In this document: piece after piece, positions 1-12,000 of the stretch
Numbering within the stretch: position 1 is the first letter of the stretch
Layout of the letters: each line of letters starts with the position of its first letter
Assembly: GCA_964036275.1 (NCBI GenBank)
Contig: OZ038433.1
Location: 13,044,446 to 13,108,445 of the forward strand
DNA from: Litoditis marina
Taxonomy: Eukaryota; Nematoda; Chromadorea; Rhabditida; Rhabditidae
Direction: 5' to 3'
Length of the DNA: 64,000 nt
Made by a program: the position numbers and the translations under genes
Notes under the pieces: generated by a model
The model's input: the letters and a program-made list of their open reading frames with translations, nothing else
The model's database searches: none
What the model was told of the DNA's origin: nothing

Positions 1-22
1 AAGGTAAAGACAGAACACTCCT

Positions 23-118
23 GTGTTGACCTGTGAGGGTCTCCGAATTGTTGAATTGACCTGTGAGGGTCTCCGAATTGTTGTATTGACCTGTGAGGGT
101 CTCCGAATCGATTGTACA
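23..118. repeat. 30-bp tandem repeat, three copies
   Basis: Three near-identical 30-bp units with core TTGACCTGTGAGGGTCTCCG follow one another. Because 30 is a multiple of three, one frame stays open and encodes a 10-residue repeat, but nothing else suggests coding. The array is close to the window edge and may extend to the left. Confidence 0.85.
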
Positions 119-701
119 CAGTACAACTATACAACAGTTGAGTGTTCCAGGAACTCCGAACTTACCAGTAACTTACCAGTAAATGCAACAACAACAGTTT
201 GCCTATCCTGATCGCCAATTATGTTGTAACCTTCGTACTCACGAAGTCACAACGATAGGTATTTAAGGCGATACGTTAGCCTTTTGGTATAGCACAACAA
301 AACACTAATTAACTAGGTTTATTAATGATATATAAAGACGATACAATATAACCTTGATACCTGGTAACAGCGCGAGAGAGAGAGAAGTACTGAGCAGGCG
401 CTCAGTAACCAGACGATAAACTAGACTGTTTCTAACACGTAGGCAGACAGGTATTAACACACGTAAACAGGCGTGAGGAAATGCTAATGCGGTAGAGAAC
501 AGAAGTATAGAATGCCACGTGTATGCTAATGAGATTAGCCAATGAATGCAGAAGATGATACGTGCCAAAGGCGCACGTATCCAACATTTTGGAATAATTG
601 TGTCAAACATAAGAACTAAGAACACACGGAAACCGCAAATATATCAGGCTGAAAACAGAAGGTGGCGCAGTCATTGAATTGTCACGAATTCCACTTCATT
701 C

Positions 702-880
702 AGGCTGCGTACCAATCCCTCAAAAAACTCATGAGACACCTCATGGGCTAGATCTCACGAGCTTCTGATAAGATTTCATTGATTGCTATGGTACCTTTAG
801 CTCACGAGTAGCTCATTAGGTATCTCATAAGAGGCTCATATAAACTTCACATGAGGTTAGAGGGATTGGTACGCCGCCAG
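702..880. repeat. CATGAG foldback MITE, copy 1
   Basis: The ends are inverted: GGCTGCGTACCAATCCCTC at the left and GAGGGATTGGTACGCCGCC at the right. The interior is built from ATGAG/CTCAT palindromes. Related copies lie at 8003-8188, 23047-23140, 27327-27402 and 43326-43505. Confidence 0.8.
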
Positions 881-1410
881 GTATATAACGGAAGAATTCT
901 AAGATATTCGAGCTGTGCGACGTGAGAATACAAAACTATTGCAGATTTTAGCCCCCTCCTCCTCCAATCCCGGACGATTTCGATTGAGTGAAAGTGGATT
1001 GAAATCGGTACTCGGTCACTCGGCCATCTCAAACAAAAAGGTGGGTCGAGAATAAGTATTACACCGAAACTATAGGCGATTCTGAATTGTAGTTTGTCGA
1101 TACACTCCAATTTCGACAGAAATGCAACGTGATCAAACTACAAACACGTTGGAATAGGCCAAACTTCACCCTATAGAGTTTTTTGGAAAGCGCGACATCT
1201 CGATTTTCTTTAGTAAAATCGAACATACCTTTACTATTTTAAATGCTACTTCGATGATCAACTCGAAAGTTGCTCTCACTTGAACGAGGTTAGAACTACA
1301 CCGATCGTTCTGAACTACGGCACCGTTAAAAACTCCAATAGAACCTCATAACATTCCTTGTTTAGCTCATTGTTCAAAAATATAATTTCGTAACTATAGA
1401 AAAGGAGTTC

Positions 1411-1752
1411 AATTAGTATAAAAAACGGGGGTAAAGAAAGTAAAGATTAGTTTTCAATGAAACGTGTACAAGAAATATGAAAGAAGTCCAATAAAAATAT
1501 TTTGAGGAAAAGGCTGATCTCGCTCGGGTCAAAATTTCAGAAAAAATATGAATACCGAGTTTTTTGTTACGGAAAAGACAACTTCTGACTTGCGACTCAC
1601 AATGATCTAGCTTACACTCTGTTTTTTTTTTCAAGAAAAGCGAGATTAGCCTTTTCCTCAAAATATTTTTATTGGACTTCTTTCATATTTCTTGTACACG
1701 TTTCATTGAAAACTAATCTTTACTTTCTTTACACCCGTTTTTTATACTAATT
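1411..1752. repeat. 342-bp inverted-repeat element, copy 1
   Basis: It starts AATTAGTATAAAAAACGGG and ends with the reverse complement. The arms are roughly 115 bp and nearly perfect, and no open frame lies between them. A second copy is at 30919-31255. This fits a non-autonomous DNA transposon. Confidence 0.88.
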
Positions 1753-2237
1753 TAGTTTAGTTTCTGCTCAAGTTGGGAATTGAGATACTGTGTATCATAA
1801 TAACTGCTGTGTACAAACGAATATCTTCGCCTGCCAAATGTTTGTTAGCTTAGAATACTTATAAGCTAACATTTCCAAGCTTCACACTATTCATAAAAGC
1901 TCCAAATTACTTTTTGATTCGAGAGATTTGGAAAATTTGCCAGTCGAAACTATGCAGACTGTTTCTTTAGATCTATTAGACGTAAATACCAATCGGTTTA
2001 TGTCTTGAGAAACTCAGTTGCATCTCAAACTGGACAGATCATTGTAACAATCAATATCACTATTGAAGTGCAATAAAGTCAATTGCTGTTCTGTTTCATT
2101 TCCGTGCATCCAGCCTCCACCAAGATTCTCAATCGCTCGCGCTATCCCCGCGGTTTCCAATACGATTTTCCGGCTGCCGCCCGAACTTTTTGTCACCCGC
2201 GGCAGTTTTCCGCTTCTTTTCCACAGAAAAAAAGAGA

Positions 2238-2371
2238 TATACTAGAAGTACACTGAATAGTCACGTAGAGTTAGCATTCTAATGAGGAATCGTGCAATAT
2301 GTTATCGCACGTTTCTGAGTTCTACTGTGTTTAGCAAGCTTCGCGTGAATGTGCAATAGACTAACAGTATA
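2238..2371 (+). repeat. TATACTAG repeat family, copy 1
   Basis: A roughly 130-bp element runs from TATACTAGAAGT to CTAACAGTATA and contains TGCACGTTTCTGAGTTCT-like core sequence. Four relatives lie at 40881-41006 (opposite strand), 43958-44067, 45863-45985 and 60560-60686 (opposite strand). Confidence 0.75.
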
Positions 2372-2440
2372 GCAAGAGATGGAAACAATTCTTTATTGAT
2401 TCTACTTTTTTCGGAAATAAATAAAAATGTGATCGGGTGC

Positions 2441-3810
2441 TTAGCGCCGGGTTCCGTCCTCGAAGAAGACTCCGCCGTCGATGGCGCAGTACTTGGGGCA
2501 GATTCCCTTTTCTCCGGGCTGTCCGTCCTGACCGGGGTGACCGGGCTGGCCGGGCTCGCCGTCCTTGCCGGGGGCTCCGTCCTCTCCCGAGGGTCCCTTG
2601 GGGCCGGGCTGTCCGGGGGCTCCGTCGATTCCGTTGCTGCCGGGAGGTCCGGGAGGTCCCTCGGGTCCGGGGTTTCCGGGGGTTCCGGGAGGTCCAGGTA
2701 CCACGGGCTCGGATTTGGCGGGGGGTCCTGAAGACATAAAATTTAGGTGTTTCATGAGATTTGTGATATGAAACATGGTCAGATATCCCTAGTAGTGTAG
2801 TTTGGTTTAAGCAGTCATAAAACTGTGAAATGAAATGTATTGACTGAGTGAAATGGTCACGGAATTTCGGAACATTGAAAATTGGAAAAGTAGAGATAAA
2901 TAAGTACAGTATGTGACAGATACTCACCAGCCTCTCCAGGTGATCCAGGTGCTCCAGGGTTTCCGGGAGGTCCGGGGGGTCCCTTGGGTCCAGGCTCTCC
3001 GGGGGTGGCATCGGGGCCCTTGGGTCCGACTTCTCCAGCGGGTCCGTTGTCTCCGGGAGGTCCGGGAGGTCCGGGAGGTCCGGCGGGTCCCTGAGGGCAA
3101 GGCTGGCATGGGGGAGGAGTCACTGGCTCGCAAGGGGCCTGAGGGGGTCTTCCTGGGTTTCCGGGCTGTCCGGGAGCTCCGGGCTTTCCGGGCTTTCCGG
3201 GCTTACCGGGGGTTCCGACGGGACCCTGAGGTCCGGGCAGACAGCAACCGGCGCACTGCTCGTCGTAGGTCGAACGGGCGGTACGGTTGGCGGCCAGGGG
3301 AAGTTCCTTGATGGAGTATACGCTGGACCATACGTCCTTGGCGGAGCCCTGAGGTGAAAAACGGCTTAGATTCGTACTTTGTAGTTTGTTTCAATATAAT
3401 TCTTCAAACTGTTTGATTGAAAAGTGATGGTAAAGTGAGAAAATATTCTATTGCGCAAAATTTGAGCTGTATTTCAACATATTGAAACAGTCAACTGAAA
3501 AAAGGAGACGCTTGAGAACGTTTCATTAGTAAAAAAATGCATTCGATGTTTTCCGACTCAAGTGGGTAAACTTCAATAAGTTCGCAGGTGGTGAATTGAA
3601 CTATAGAAAACGTCAGTAAATGAAGAACAGGTAAGAATCGTAACTCACTCTGCACTGGTTGAGCTCGGTGTGCATCTGGCTTCTGACGTGGTGCACGTAG
3701 TTGTAGACCATCGGCAGGGTGACGCAGACGGAAAGAACCGCGACGGCGGAGAAAGTAACCGCGGCATAGCCGACGAAGCGGTACGCCTTGATCTTCGAAT
3801 CTATATCCAT
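2441..3810 (-). CDS. Cuticle collagen, three exons, complete
   Basis: Structural collagen of the nematode cuticle. Exons on the minus strand are 3810-3649, 3348-2928 and 2727-2441. All have GT..AG introns and consistent phase, giving 289 residues, a normal length for the family. Residues 1-54 form the conserved nematode cuticle collagen N-terminal block with a hydrophobic segment at about 12-36. RTAR at 76-79 is a likely subtilisin-type processing site. Cysteines flank several Gly-X-Y blocks with many GPPGPPG and GKPG triplets. The protein ends after a Cys-containing tail ([10 protein letters not shown], then a short charged end). It is probably secreted by hypodermis, trimerises and is cross-linked outside the cell. 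GC content is far above the flanks, as expected for Gly/Pro codons. I cannot assign an individual col gene. Confidence 0.97.
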
Positions 3811-3841
3811 GGTTGACCGATGATGTTGGCAGGGTGGCCGC

Positions 3842-3849
3842 CTTATATA
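3842..3849 (-). promoter_or_regulatory. TATA box of the collagen gene
   Basis: TATATAAG on the minus strand lies 32-39 bp before the collagen start codon, inside a GC-rich stretch. It implies a very short 5' leader. A strong core promoter suits a stage-pulsed collagen gene. Confidence 0.7.
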
Positions 3850-4690
3850 GGCGCCGCGCCGACCACGCCCCCACCTAGCCCGCTTCTGGTCGCTGAAAAA
3901 AGTACGGGATTCATCGCGAGAGATGGGAGAGATACGTAATTAAGAGGCAATTAACATGAGATATGGTAGGGCGAGAGTTGGTGCATTTAGATGGTCATTT
4001 GGAGGGTCTGATCGTCATTGATAAGGGGTTCATTTGCCTGAGCACGGAGTGTTGATCGGTTAGGTGGACAGAATGTGGTTTTTGGACTTACAGAAATTGT
4101 CTCGCGAAGATCAGCGTGATTGTTTTTTCGCACTTGCTTGAACCCTTCTGAATCCATAGGTCTCGATCACGTGATGTGTAGGTATTTCATTAGCTCTGCG
4201 TGGTAATTGCTACCAGCTGCCGTTAGATGGGTTTTGCGTTCTGTTCACTTTGGAACTGTTCAAGATTTCAAAATTCAAGATTTATTCATTAACGTTACAT
4301 TTTTGCATTGTGGTGTTCTTTTACGTTACGAACTGCAACAGTTTTGAAATGGACAATAGCGAGATATCAGATCTCTTGGAGGAGTATGAACTTAGTTTTT
4401 TCATTTTTTTTAATAGTTTTTTCATGTGTTTGGAGAATTTAGTTTCGCCTATTCTGATGATGAACTGAGAGATCAAAGTCGGATACCAAAAAAAGTGAAG
4501 TAAACGAACTTATGCATGTTTTTTTTTCCATTCTCGCATATGACTTCAATGGAAAAATTGCACTCTTCTCATTCTCTTTTCGCTCTTTTTCCTCTAAATA
4601 TCCATCTTTTTGACTAAATATCCAAAGTTACACACTGTTTACGCTTGGAAAACGAAAATTAGTTAGTCCCAGCTTGAAAGCAAAAACTAT
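3850..4690. other. Intergenic region
   Basis: It contains the collagen upstream sequence and otherwise AT-rich DNA. A short plus-strand open frame at 4250-4468 has a hydrophobic N-terminus but no splice or family support. I see no gene. Confidence 0.5.
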
Positions 4691-4762
4691 GATCTCGGGC
4701 GGGCTCGAACCGCCGGCCTTCTGTGTGTTAGACAGATGTGATAACCACTACACCACGAGATC
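4691..4762 (-). tRNA. tRNA-Val (AAC)
   Basis: The 72-nt minus-strand sequence folds fully. It has a 7-bp acceptor stem (GATCTCG with CGAGATC), a D arm with GTGTAGTGGTTATCAC, a 5-bp anticodon stem (TCTGT with ACAGA) around loop CTAACAC, and a T arm GGCGG-TTCGAGC-CCGCC. Anticodon AAC decodes GUU. There is no intron. It is the only sequence here that keeps all four stems. Confidence 0.95.
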
Positions 4763-5966
4763 GACATTTGGGCTCTCTTATCTTTTTGCTATTCGTCTCT
4801 CGCAACAATGTCTCCTGGAAAGTGCAAGAGGTGCTATTTAGCACTATTCCATACTTTTGCCATTGGAATAAACAAAAAAATGTTCTATTCCCATCTTCAA
4901 AGTTAATTTCTCCCATTCAGAATACTGGTTTCAATTTCTTTCTTCTACATTCCTGTACAACAACTTGTTTTCAATTTTTCGTCCCTAACGAAAACTGTAT
5001 ATCATTGAAACATAGACTGGGTCCTGACCCTTTACTTTTCATCAGTTCACTGCCGCTATTTCAATTGCATTGTATTTCTATACAAATGATATATTTAAAT
5101 AAGTACTTAAATATCATTTAGCTCCATTTCTGTGCGATTCATAATTGATCGACGTCTCCATTCGCCTAAGCTGTTTTCTTGTTTCTTCAGTGCGATTTCA
5201 GTTTTTGGGCGCAACTCAAAACTGACGCAAAACAGAGAAAAGGAAAGAGAAAACGTTAGCAGTTGGGAAAAAATATTAGTGGAACGCCAGGTGAAGATTA
5301 AACTAAATTCTTTGGCTTTTCATCGGGAAACTGAGGTATCGCTAATTAGACGTTTTTGCGTGTCTTTTTTGATGATAATCGAATTGTTTTGTTGGCATCT
5401 TCGCGAGATATCGAACATTATAAAACATGGAAAGAGAAAACGTTAGCAGTTGGGAAAAAATGATAGAAAGTCAGATTAGCGTTGAACTAAGTTCTCGGGT
5501 TTTCCAATTGGAAGTTTTGGTATGGCTGATCAGACGTTTTTATTTGACTTTTTGCTGAACTTACATTGTTTTATTAGCATTTCCGAGGGGTCGCTGACTA
5601 TAAGAAACACAGTCTTTTTGATTGGAATATCTTGAAATTGAAAATTATTAGAACATTTTCAAGATAATCAGAAGGTACTTAATGCGATTATTTCACGCGC
5701 AATAGGTAGTTTACAGAAAAAAACATCTATTCAGGATTTCTTCAGAAGCAAAAGAAAACCTGTTACTCAATAGCTCTATTTTCCATGTACTCACAGACAG
5801 AGCGAACTTCATTTTCATATTTTCTAGTTTACATTTATGTACTTATAATAAATTGTGACTGACTCACAAAGTATAGATGTGCTAATCTCCTAAACTCAGT
5901 GTAATCGAAGCCAGAAAACTCCTGCACGCTCCAACAAATCTGACACATCATAATTATTGTCTACAG
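4763..5966. other. Region upstream of atlastin, no gene resolved
   Basis: AT-rich. A near-duplicate motif (AAAGAGAAAACGTTAGCAG) occurs at about 5240 and 5430. Upstream atlastin exons, if they exist, would be here, but I could not place any with confidence. Confidence 0.4.
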
Positions 5967-6068
5967 TACACCCTCGTTGTCGATGTGACGACGACTATGG
6001 GATGTCAGGTGTTTACCCCCGCAGCATTCCAACGGATATTGAACCCCCCCCCCCCGCGTTTCTATTCA
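5967..6068 (+). other. Tentative first atlastin exon
   Basis: After the acceptor TCTACAG, one frame reads [13 protein letters not shown], which resembles the family segment before the P-loop (F..(D/P)..AL..IL), and the spacing to the P-loop strand is right. The implied intron 6069-6106 is only 38 nt and starts GTTTTC. A run of 12 C (6044-6055) makes the length uncertain. Another frame is open straight through into exon 2 without an intron, so the 5' end is unsettled. Confidence 0.45.
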
Positions 6069-9000
6069 GTTTTCGCGTTTCTCCCGATTTTCCAGTTCTT
6101 TTTCAGGTAGTCATCATCAGTGTTGCGGGCGCCTTCAGGAAGGGAAAAAGTTTCCTTCTCAACTTTTTCCTCGAATATTTGTACAGCCTGCAAAAGGCAC
6201 AACAGGTACATGGTTGGGAGGCAAAATGGAGAGATACAGCAAAGTAGAACAATTTCATAAGCATATATCACAGCTATCACGTAACACGTTAAAATCAAAC
6301 AGATGTGTTATCTTTTTTTCTCAAACAAAAACCGTTGTGCAATAGTTGAGTAAGAAATATGTGAACCACGTGCGATTGACTCGTAACGTGAATGAAATCT
6401 CGACAACATAGGTCTGAGCGTCAGTTTATACTACCCGCTTCTAGAACCAACACAAACACATAGTCGGTGTGGTAGTTTATAGAAAGAGTGAACAGACACG
6501 GCCACTTTACGGTCATATCACGTAAATATCTTTGGAAATTTTGCGGTTCGTAGATCCAAACTACAAATTAATATCTTCAGTCTGAGGCCCAACTGGACTG
6601 GCTGACAGATGACTGTCAGCTACACGGATTCCATTGGCGGTCTGGCGCCAAACGGGATACTGTAGGGGTATGGATGTGGGGAGAACCGATTATGATAGAG
6701 GCAGGAAACGGAGAGGTCTACGCTGTCGTACTGGTGGGTTCTCAATTAGTCATAATCGTTGTCGTAGTAGAATGCGAAAGAGTATTGTAGCGGTGAATTT
6801 CTGCTGTTTCTCTTAAAACTATGATAGAGGCCGGCAACGGGGAGGTCTATGGGTCTATGCCGTGGTACTGGTACGTTCACATATAGTTATAGACGTTGTG
6901 CACTGGAATGCGAGGTATTACTGTAGCTGTGTATTTCTGCTGTGATTGACACAGTGAACCGGTAAAACAACGCAACATTCTGTTTTTAGTGGTTGAGGAG
7001 GCTGGTTGAGGTGTGCTCTATATCGAATTGGGGGAAAACTGTACAATTGCCCCCCCCCTCTCACCTTGAGTCCCCCCCCCCCCGTAGTACTATCACCCCC
7101 CTCCCAATACGATTTCCTATAGAGAGGGGGGTGATTGTAAATGGGGGGTGATTGTAAATGGGGGGTGATTGTACAATGTCGACGTTTAACAATCACCCCC
7201 ACAATACAAAATGAGGGTAATAGTACAACCCCGGACCTGTTTAACAATCGCCCCCCACTCAATCCAAACCTGCAGTAAAGAAGGACGTTGTACAATCACC
7301 CCCCTAGGGGTGGGGGGCGATTGTACTACGGGTCGGATTCCAACCTATTTCGGCTCAAGGGGGGGGGACGATTGTACAATAAACCCCGAATTGGAAGTTT
7401 CCTCATGGCTTACAAAAAACGTGTAGAAACTTTGAACCTATCGACTTGAAAGTGCAATTGGGATACGATGAAACTTTCAGTTCAGTTGCAAAATTGGCGA
7501 CTGTGGAGGTTATTTCACGTCTTACGTACATTTTTGATCATTCTCTAATCCACTCTCATCAGGTATATCATACTTTTGTAGATGGACACGCAAGGCGCCT
7601 TCGACAACCAGTCCACGTACCAACAGTGTATGACCGTATTTGCTCTATCTACTATAGTCAGCTGTGTACAGGTAGATTTACATGGGACTTTTTGTCGAAT
7701 TTGTATGAAAACTGAGACAAAAACGTAGGAGAACTGCAGAACACATGGTATTGCTGGAAGGTTTGGTGTGTTTAATCTCAAGTTCAGGCAAACGCTTTCT
7801 CGCACAACCCCTGTCGTCGATCACGCTGCCATGTAAATGCTACAAAAACATGATGGTCATTCTTAACAATACTTTTTGAAAGGAAAACTGTATATTTGTG
7901 TGGCTCACTTGTTAGTGTGCCTTTTAATGAAGATGGTCAGGCACCGTAGTAAAGTCTCATGATAAGGTGACCTCTGAGCTGAACTATCTGGTCACCACCT
8001 CGCCTGGCGGCGTAGCAATCCCTCCAATCTCACGAGAAATTCATATGAGTTTCTCATGAGATACCTCATCAGCTACTCGTGAACTCTCAATGTTGTAGGA
8101 TAACAATCGATAGAATCTAATGAGATGCTGATGCGAGTAGATCATGAGGTATCTCATGAGATATTTGAGTGATTGCTACGCCGCCTGGGTTTGGGTCACC
8201 TGCACTATTGTTATACATAGAAATACATACATAATATATACATAGAATTATATACATAATATAAATGGGTTTGGGCACTATTCTTGTACATAGAAATATA
8301 TACATAATATATACATAGAATCTTATACATATGGGCACTATTCTTATACATAGAAAGTTGGCAACTATGTAGCCAGAATGTGACCAAGATCTCCATCAGG
8401 AGGAGCTCACAATGTGCATGACTTTGCTACGGTGCCAGGGTTCCGGTTTTAGGCATCAAAATTTACGTGGAAATTCACGTGATTCAGATCTACAACGTGG
8501 TGGACAATATTCAAGAAGACGCGCTCCAGCATTTGTCGCTTTTCGTGGAGTACGGCAGAATGGCAACGCATGAGAGCTCGCAGACGAGGAAACCGTTCCA
8601 GATACGTTCTTATACATTTTGACAAATCTACCTACCAAGCTTTCACTTTCTGGATCTCAAAAAACAAGTTATTTGCTAATCTACTTCTCAATTGCAAATA
8701 AACCATGAGATCTGACATTTATTTCACTACTGTGACAATTCTCATGGGACTTAGCCGTGGAAAATCTGGTACTAGGTCTTGCGGTAACGAAAGTAACGCA
8801 CGCCCCCTTATGTCCCCCTCTAACTACCCCAGGTTCTGTCTGAGTAGAACATACGAAAATGAAAACTTTTTCAGACCCTTGTTTTCTGTGTCCGGGACTT
8901 CAAAAATCCGGAAGAATTTCCATATGGAATCGAGGGTGGAGACGAATTTCTCTCGAATGTATTGGAGGTAGATTTAGATCGATAATCATCTATTATTATT

Positions 9001-12000
9001 ATTATTATTTTGTTCTATTATTCTCATTTTACAGAAGTTGAACTACGTTGATCAAAAACTAATTGTTGAACTTTAAAAACTCACTAATCTAACTAACTAC
9101 AGGAGTTGAACTACGTTTAAAAACTAACTAAATAAAAAACTAACTAAAATATATTTTACTCTATTCGAACGTTCCAGCTTCTCAGACTATGTTTTCGCTA
9201 ATGGTTGTTTTTGGTTTGAATTATTTAAGTATAAAAAAGTGTAAAGAAGTAATTGGAATAAAATGTTCTATTTTTCAATAGTTTTCTACCGGTAACATGA
9301 AACTGTTCTTCATGTAAAAACATTTGCTCACATTCTCTAAAAAACTCACAATCTTCCTACATTTCTCCGCATATTAACCCATCACCCCATCACTAGTTTT
9401 TAGTGCAGAAAACGGTTTGATGGTAGGGTCATCGAACCCTTTTTCACTTTTTCTAAACCTTTTTTCGCTTTTGTTGACAGCGCAAGGTCAGTTGATTAAT
9501 TAGGGATAACGATGGCAAAGTCTGGCTATCGAAAATGATATGAAACAGTTGGGTAAACATTGGGGAGAGATGAACGAAAATATAGATTGTTGTAGTAGAA
9601 AATTGGTGATTCAGTGCACTCTGTTATATTCAGGGTATATATTTCAAGTACAAGCAAATTTTAACGTGTACCAGCGCAGAAAATGAATAACTTGAAGGAA
9701 AAGTGTAACTTAAGTTTTAAGTTTTCCATTTTTCCCAAGAACAACCTATAAAACATGAATAACAAACGGAATATTGGGTTGGAAGCGTTTCAATATCAGT
9801 CTTTTTTGCCAATTTATCATGTTCACTTTCACAAAAGTCACCTTATCCCGCTGTGTTGCATTTTGATTTCGTTTCGTTCCGTTTCGGTCGAATTTCGTTA
9901 GTTACCAGTTAAGTCGAGTTTTGAGATAGAATAAAGTGAAATAAGAGACATGTATTGATACACAACCATGAAATCCACCATGAAGTCTTCTATGGAGGGA
10001 AGGGACCAAGACCTTACAAGAAGCTGCTGCTACAAAGATCTGTGATATGTATGATGATCACCGCCTCGTAACGAAGCGAAGCGAATCAATAAATATGAAC
10101 TATAACTTGAGTATACACAACTCAATTGAAATCAAACTTCATGATTTGGGTATTTGTAGTTGCATTTTCCAGACCAACGAAGACCAGGAGGAAGAGCTGC
10201 GGACAGTTCGGGAGCAGTTGGCCGACTGCTTCGAGCAGACCATGTGTTTCCTTCTGCCCCATCCCGGCCATAAAGTGGCCGAAAGACAGTCTTTTAGGGG
10301 ACATGTTAAAGGTACGGGGAACACATTATCATAGCTTCAAACAAGAAGTATAGTCTAACCATGTCCACTTGGCAAATTTGACAGTTATATAGTTGCCATT
10401 TGCCCGACGTGGACACCATAACCCGCTGGTTGACTGGGATGCGCGTCGCGGCCCGCGTGCGGTCAGCCAGTTTTGGAACTTTGCCAACAAAATCTGGCCG
10501 TCTCGGCTCTCGAATTTGATTGAATTTGAATGGTTTTCTTTTAAAAATCGGTTTCTATTTATATTTGTTCATATTCTATTTGCTTTTAATGTGTACACGG
10601 GTACTTTTCGATTGATAAATTGTGGTTTCGAGCGTTTTCTGGTTTATTTTATTATGGTAACCACGTAAAACTTTGTTTTTTCACAGAAAATGATTTCTGT
10701 TTTCATGTTTCATCACTCTCGTTTGTCTAAATGAACTATACATTTCGTTATAATTGCTCTCTCAATTTTCAGGCTAGATCGGGTTTGTTCATTGTGTTTG
10801 TGGACCAGATCTTCTCTAAGAAGAAGGCTCTACTCTCCCTCGTTGTATTATCGATCGAGCATATCGCATCTGCTTCTTACTTTGGTCGATGATTAGGAGG
10901 ATTTAATCTGAACCAAGGTGAGTCATTTTTCACAAACAGTGTTATTGTTGACAATAAAATGATACGTACGTTTATTTCAAGACTTATATGAGTTTTTTGA
11001 ATATTGGTTTGCGACAATTCGTTCTAACAGTTAATATAATATAAGTTATGTGTGAGATTTTTTTGTGACAGTAAAACGGATTGCCAAAGTGGTTTATAGG
11101 GATTGTAATTGCCAGCCTCACTACAGATTATAACAATAATTGAGTATTTCTCCATTGTGTTGAAACCATCAGTCGAAACGAAAACTGTAGTGCTTGTTCA
11201 CTTATTTTTTATAGAACTGATGGAAACTTAGCAAACTGATCATGTGGGACGTTCTATCAGATAAAAGAGGTGAGTACTTTCTGAATTATGTATTTTGAAG
11301 GTTTTCTCGGGGTGCCTATGTTTGAATACAGATATTTTTCACTAATTAGTGTGACTGGAAGATGTCGGTTTATGTCGTCAAAATTGTGAAATTAAAACAC
11401 GACCTTTTCCTAATTTTGGTTATTTGATGCAGTTTTAAGTGTTTCAATCTAGAACTAACTTCGTTTTCCAAGTCTGAAATAGCTCTATAGCTCCTGTTTT
11501 TTTTATTGAAAATTCTTTCGTTATTCCAGTACATATTGGTCGTTATGCGGAGCGCGTTGTCACACTTCAGCCCAGAATTGAGGTTGGTTTTTTTCATTGG
11601 TCTTGTGTGCTGTCTCGTTTTCGATTATAGATTTTATTTTTTGTTCGAGGGCGTTATTAAAAGTGATGAACGCGTTGCTCTTCCTGCTACCATTTTCTTC
11701 ACTCAAGGGGGCCGGTTTTCCAGATTAATTGTAAATACCAAGTTGTATTCTTTTCGGGTCCATGTTTTTATAGTTATCGTTTTCAGCGCAGTAGCAGGAT
11801 AGAAAACAGAGGAACCAGAACTGAATCAGGCTCCTTGTCGCAGCCTAGAAGACGTCCGCCTACTTTGTCTCCCGAACCCCGCATGCCAAAAAAGGTAGAT
11901 AGTCATTTTCCACCGTACCACCGTTCATTGTACTTGTACTACATTTATTGGAAAGCGTGTGATAGTGGGGAACGATTCATTACGCAGCGCATAGCGTTTA

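Larger units (their letters stand above)
119..2237. other. Intergenic region, repeats only
   Basis: I see no gene here. It holds a foldback copy of the CATGAG family (702-880), a 342-bp inverted-repeat element (1411-1752) and a GC-richer patch at about 2100-2215 of unknown nature. The open frames on either strand are short and have no splice or family support. Confidence 0.6.

Noticed and set aside
23..118. CRISPR-like array
   Set aside because: Contiguous units with no unique spacers, in a nematode genome.
2396..3311. Plus-strand open frames across the collagen gene
   Set aside because: Antisense shadows of Gly-Pro-rich codons.
4250..4468. 72-codon open frame with hydrophobic N-terminus as a first atlastin exon
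   Set aside because: No donor in a usable phase and no similarity to atlastin N-termini.
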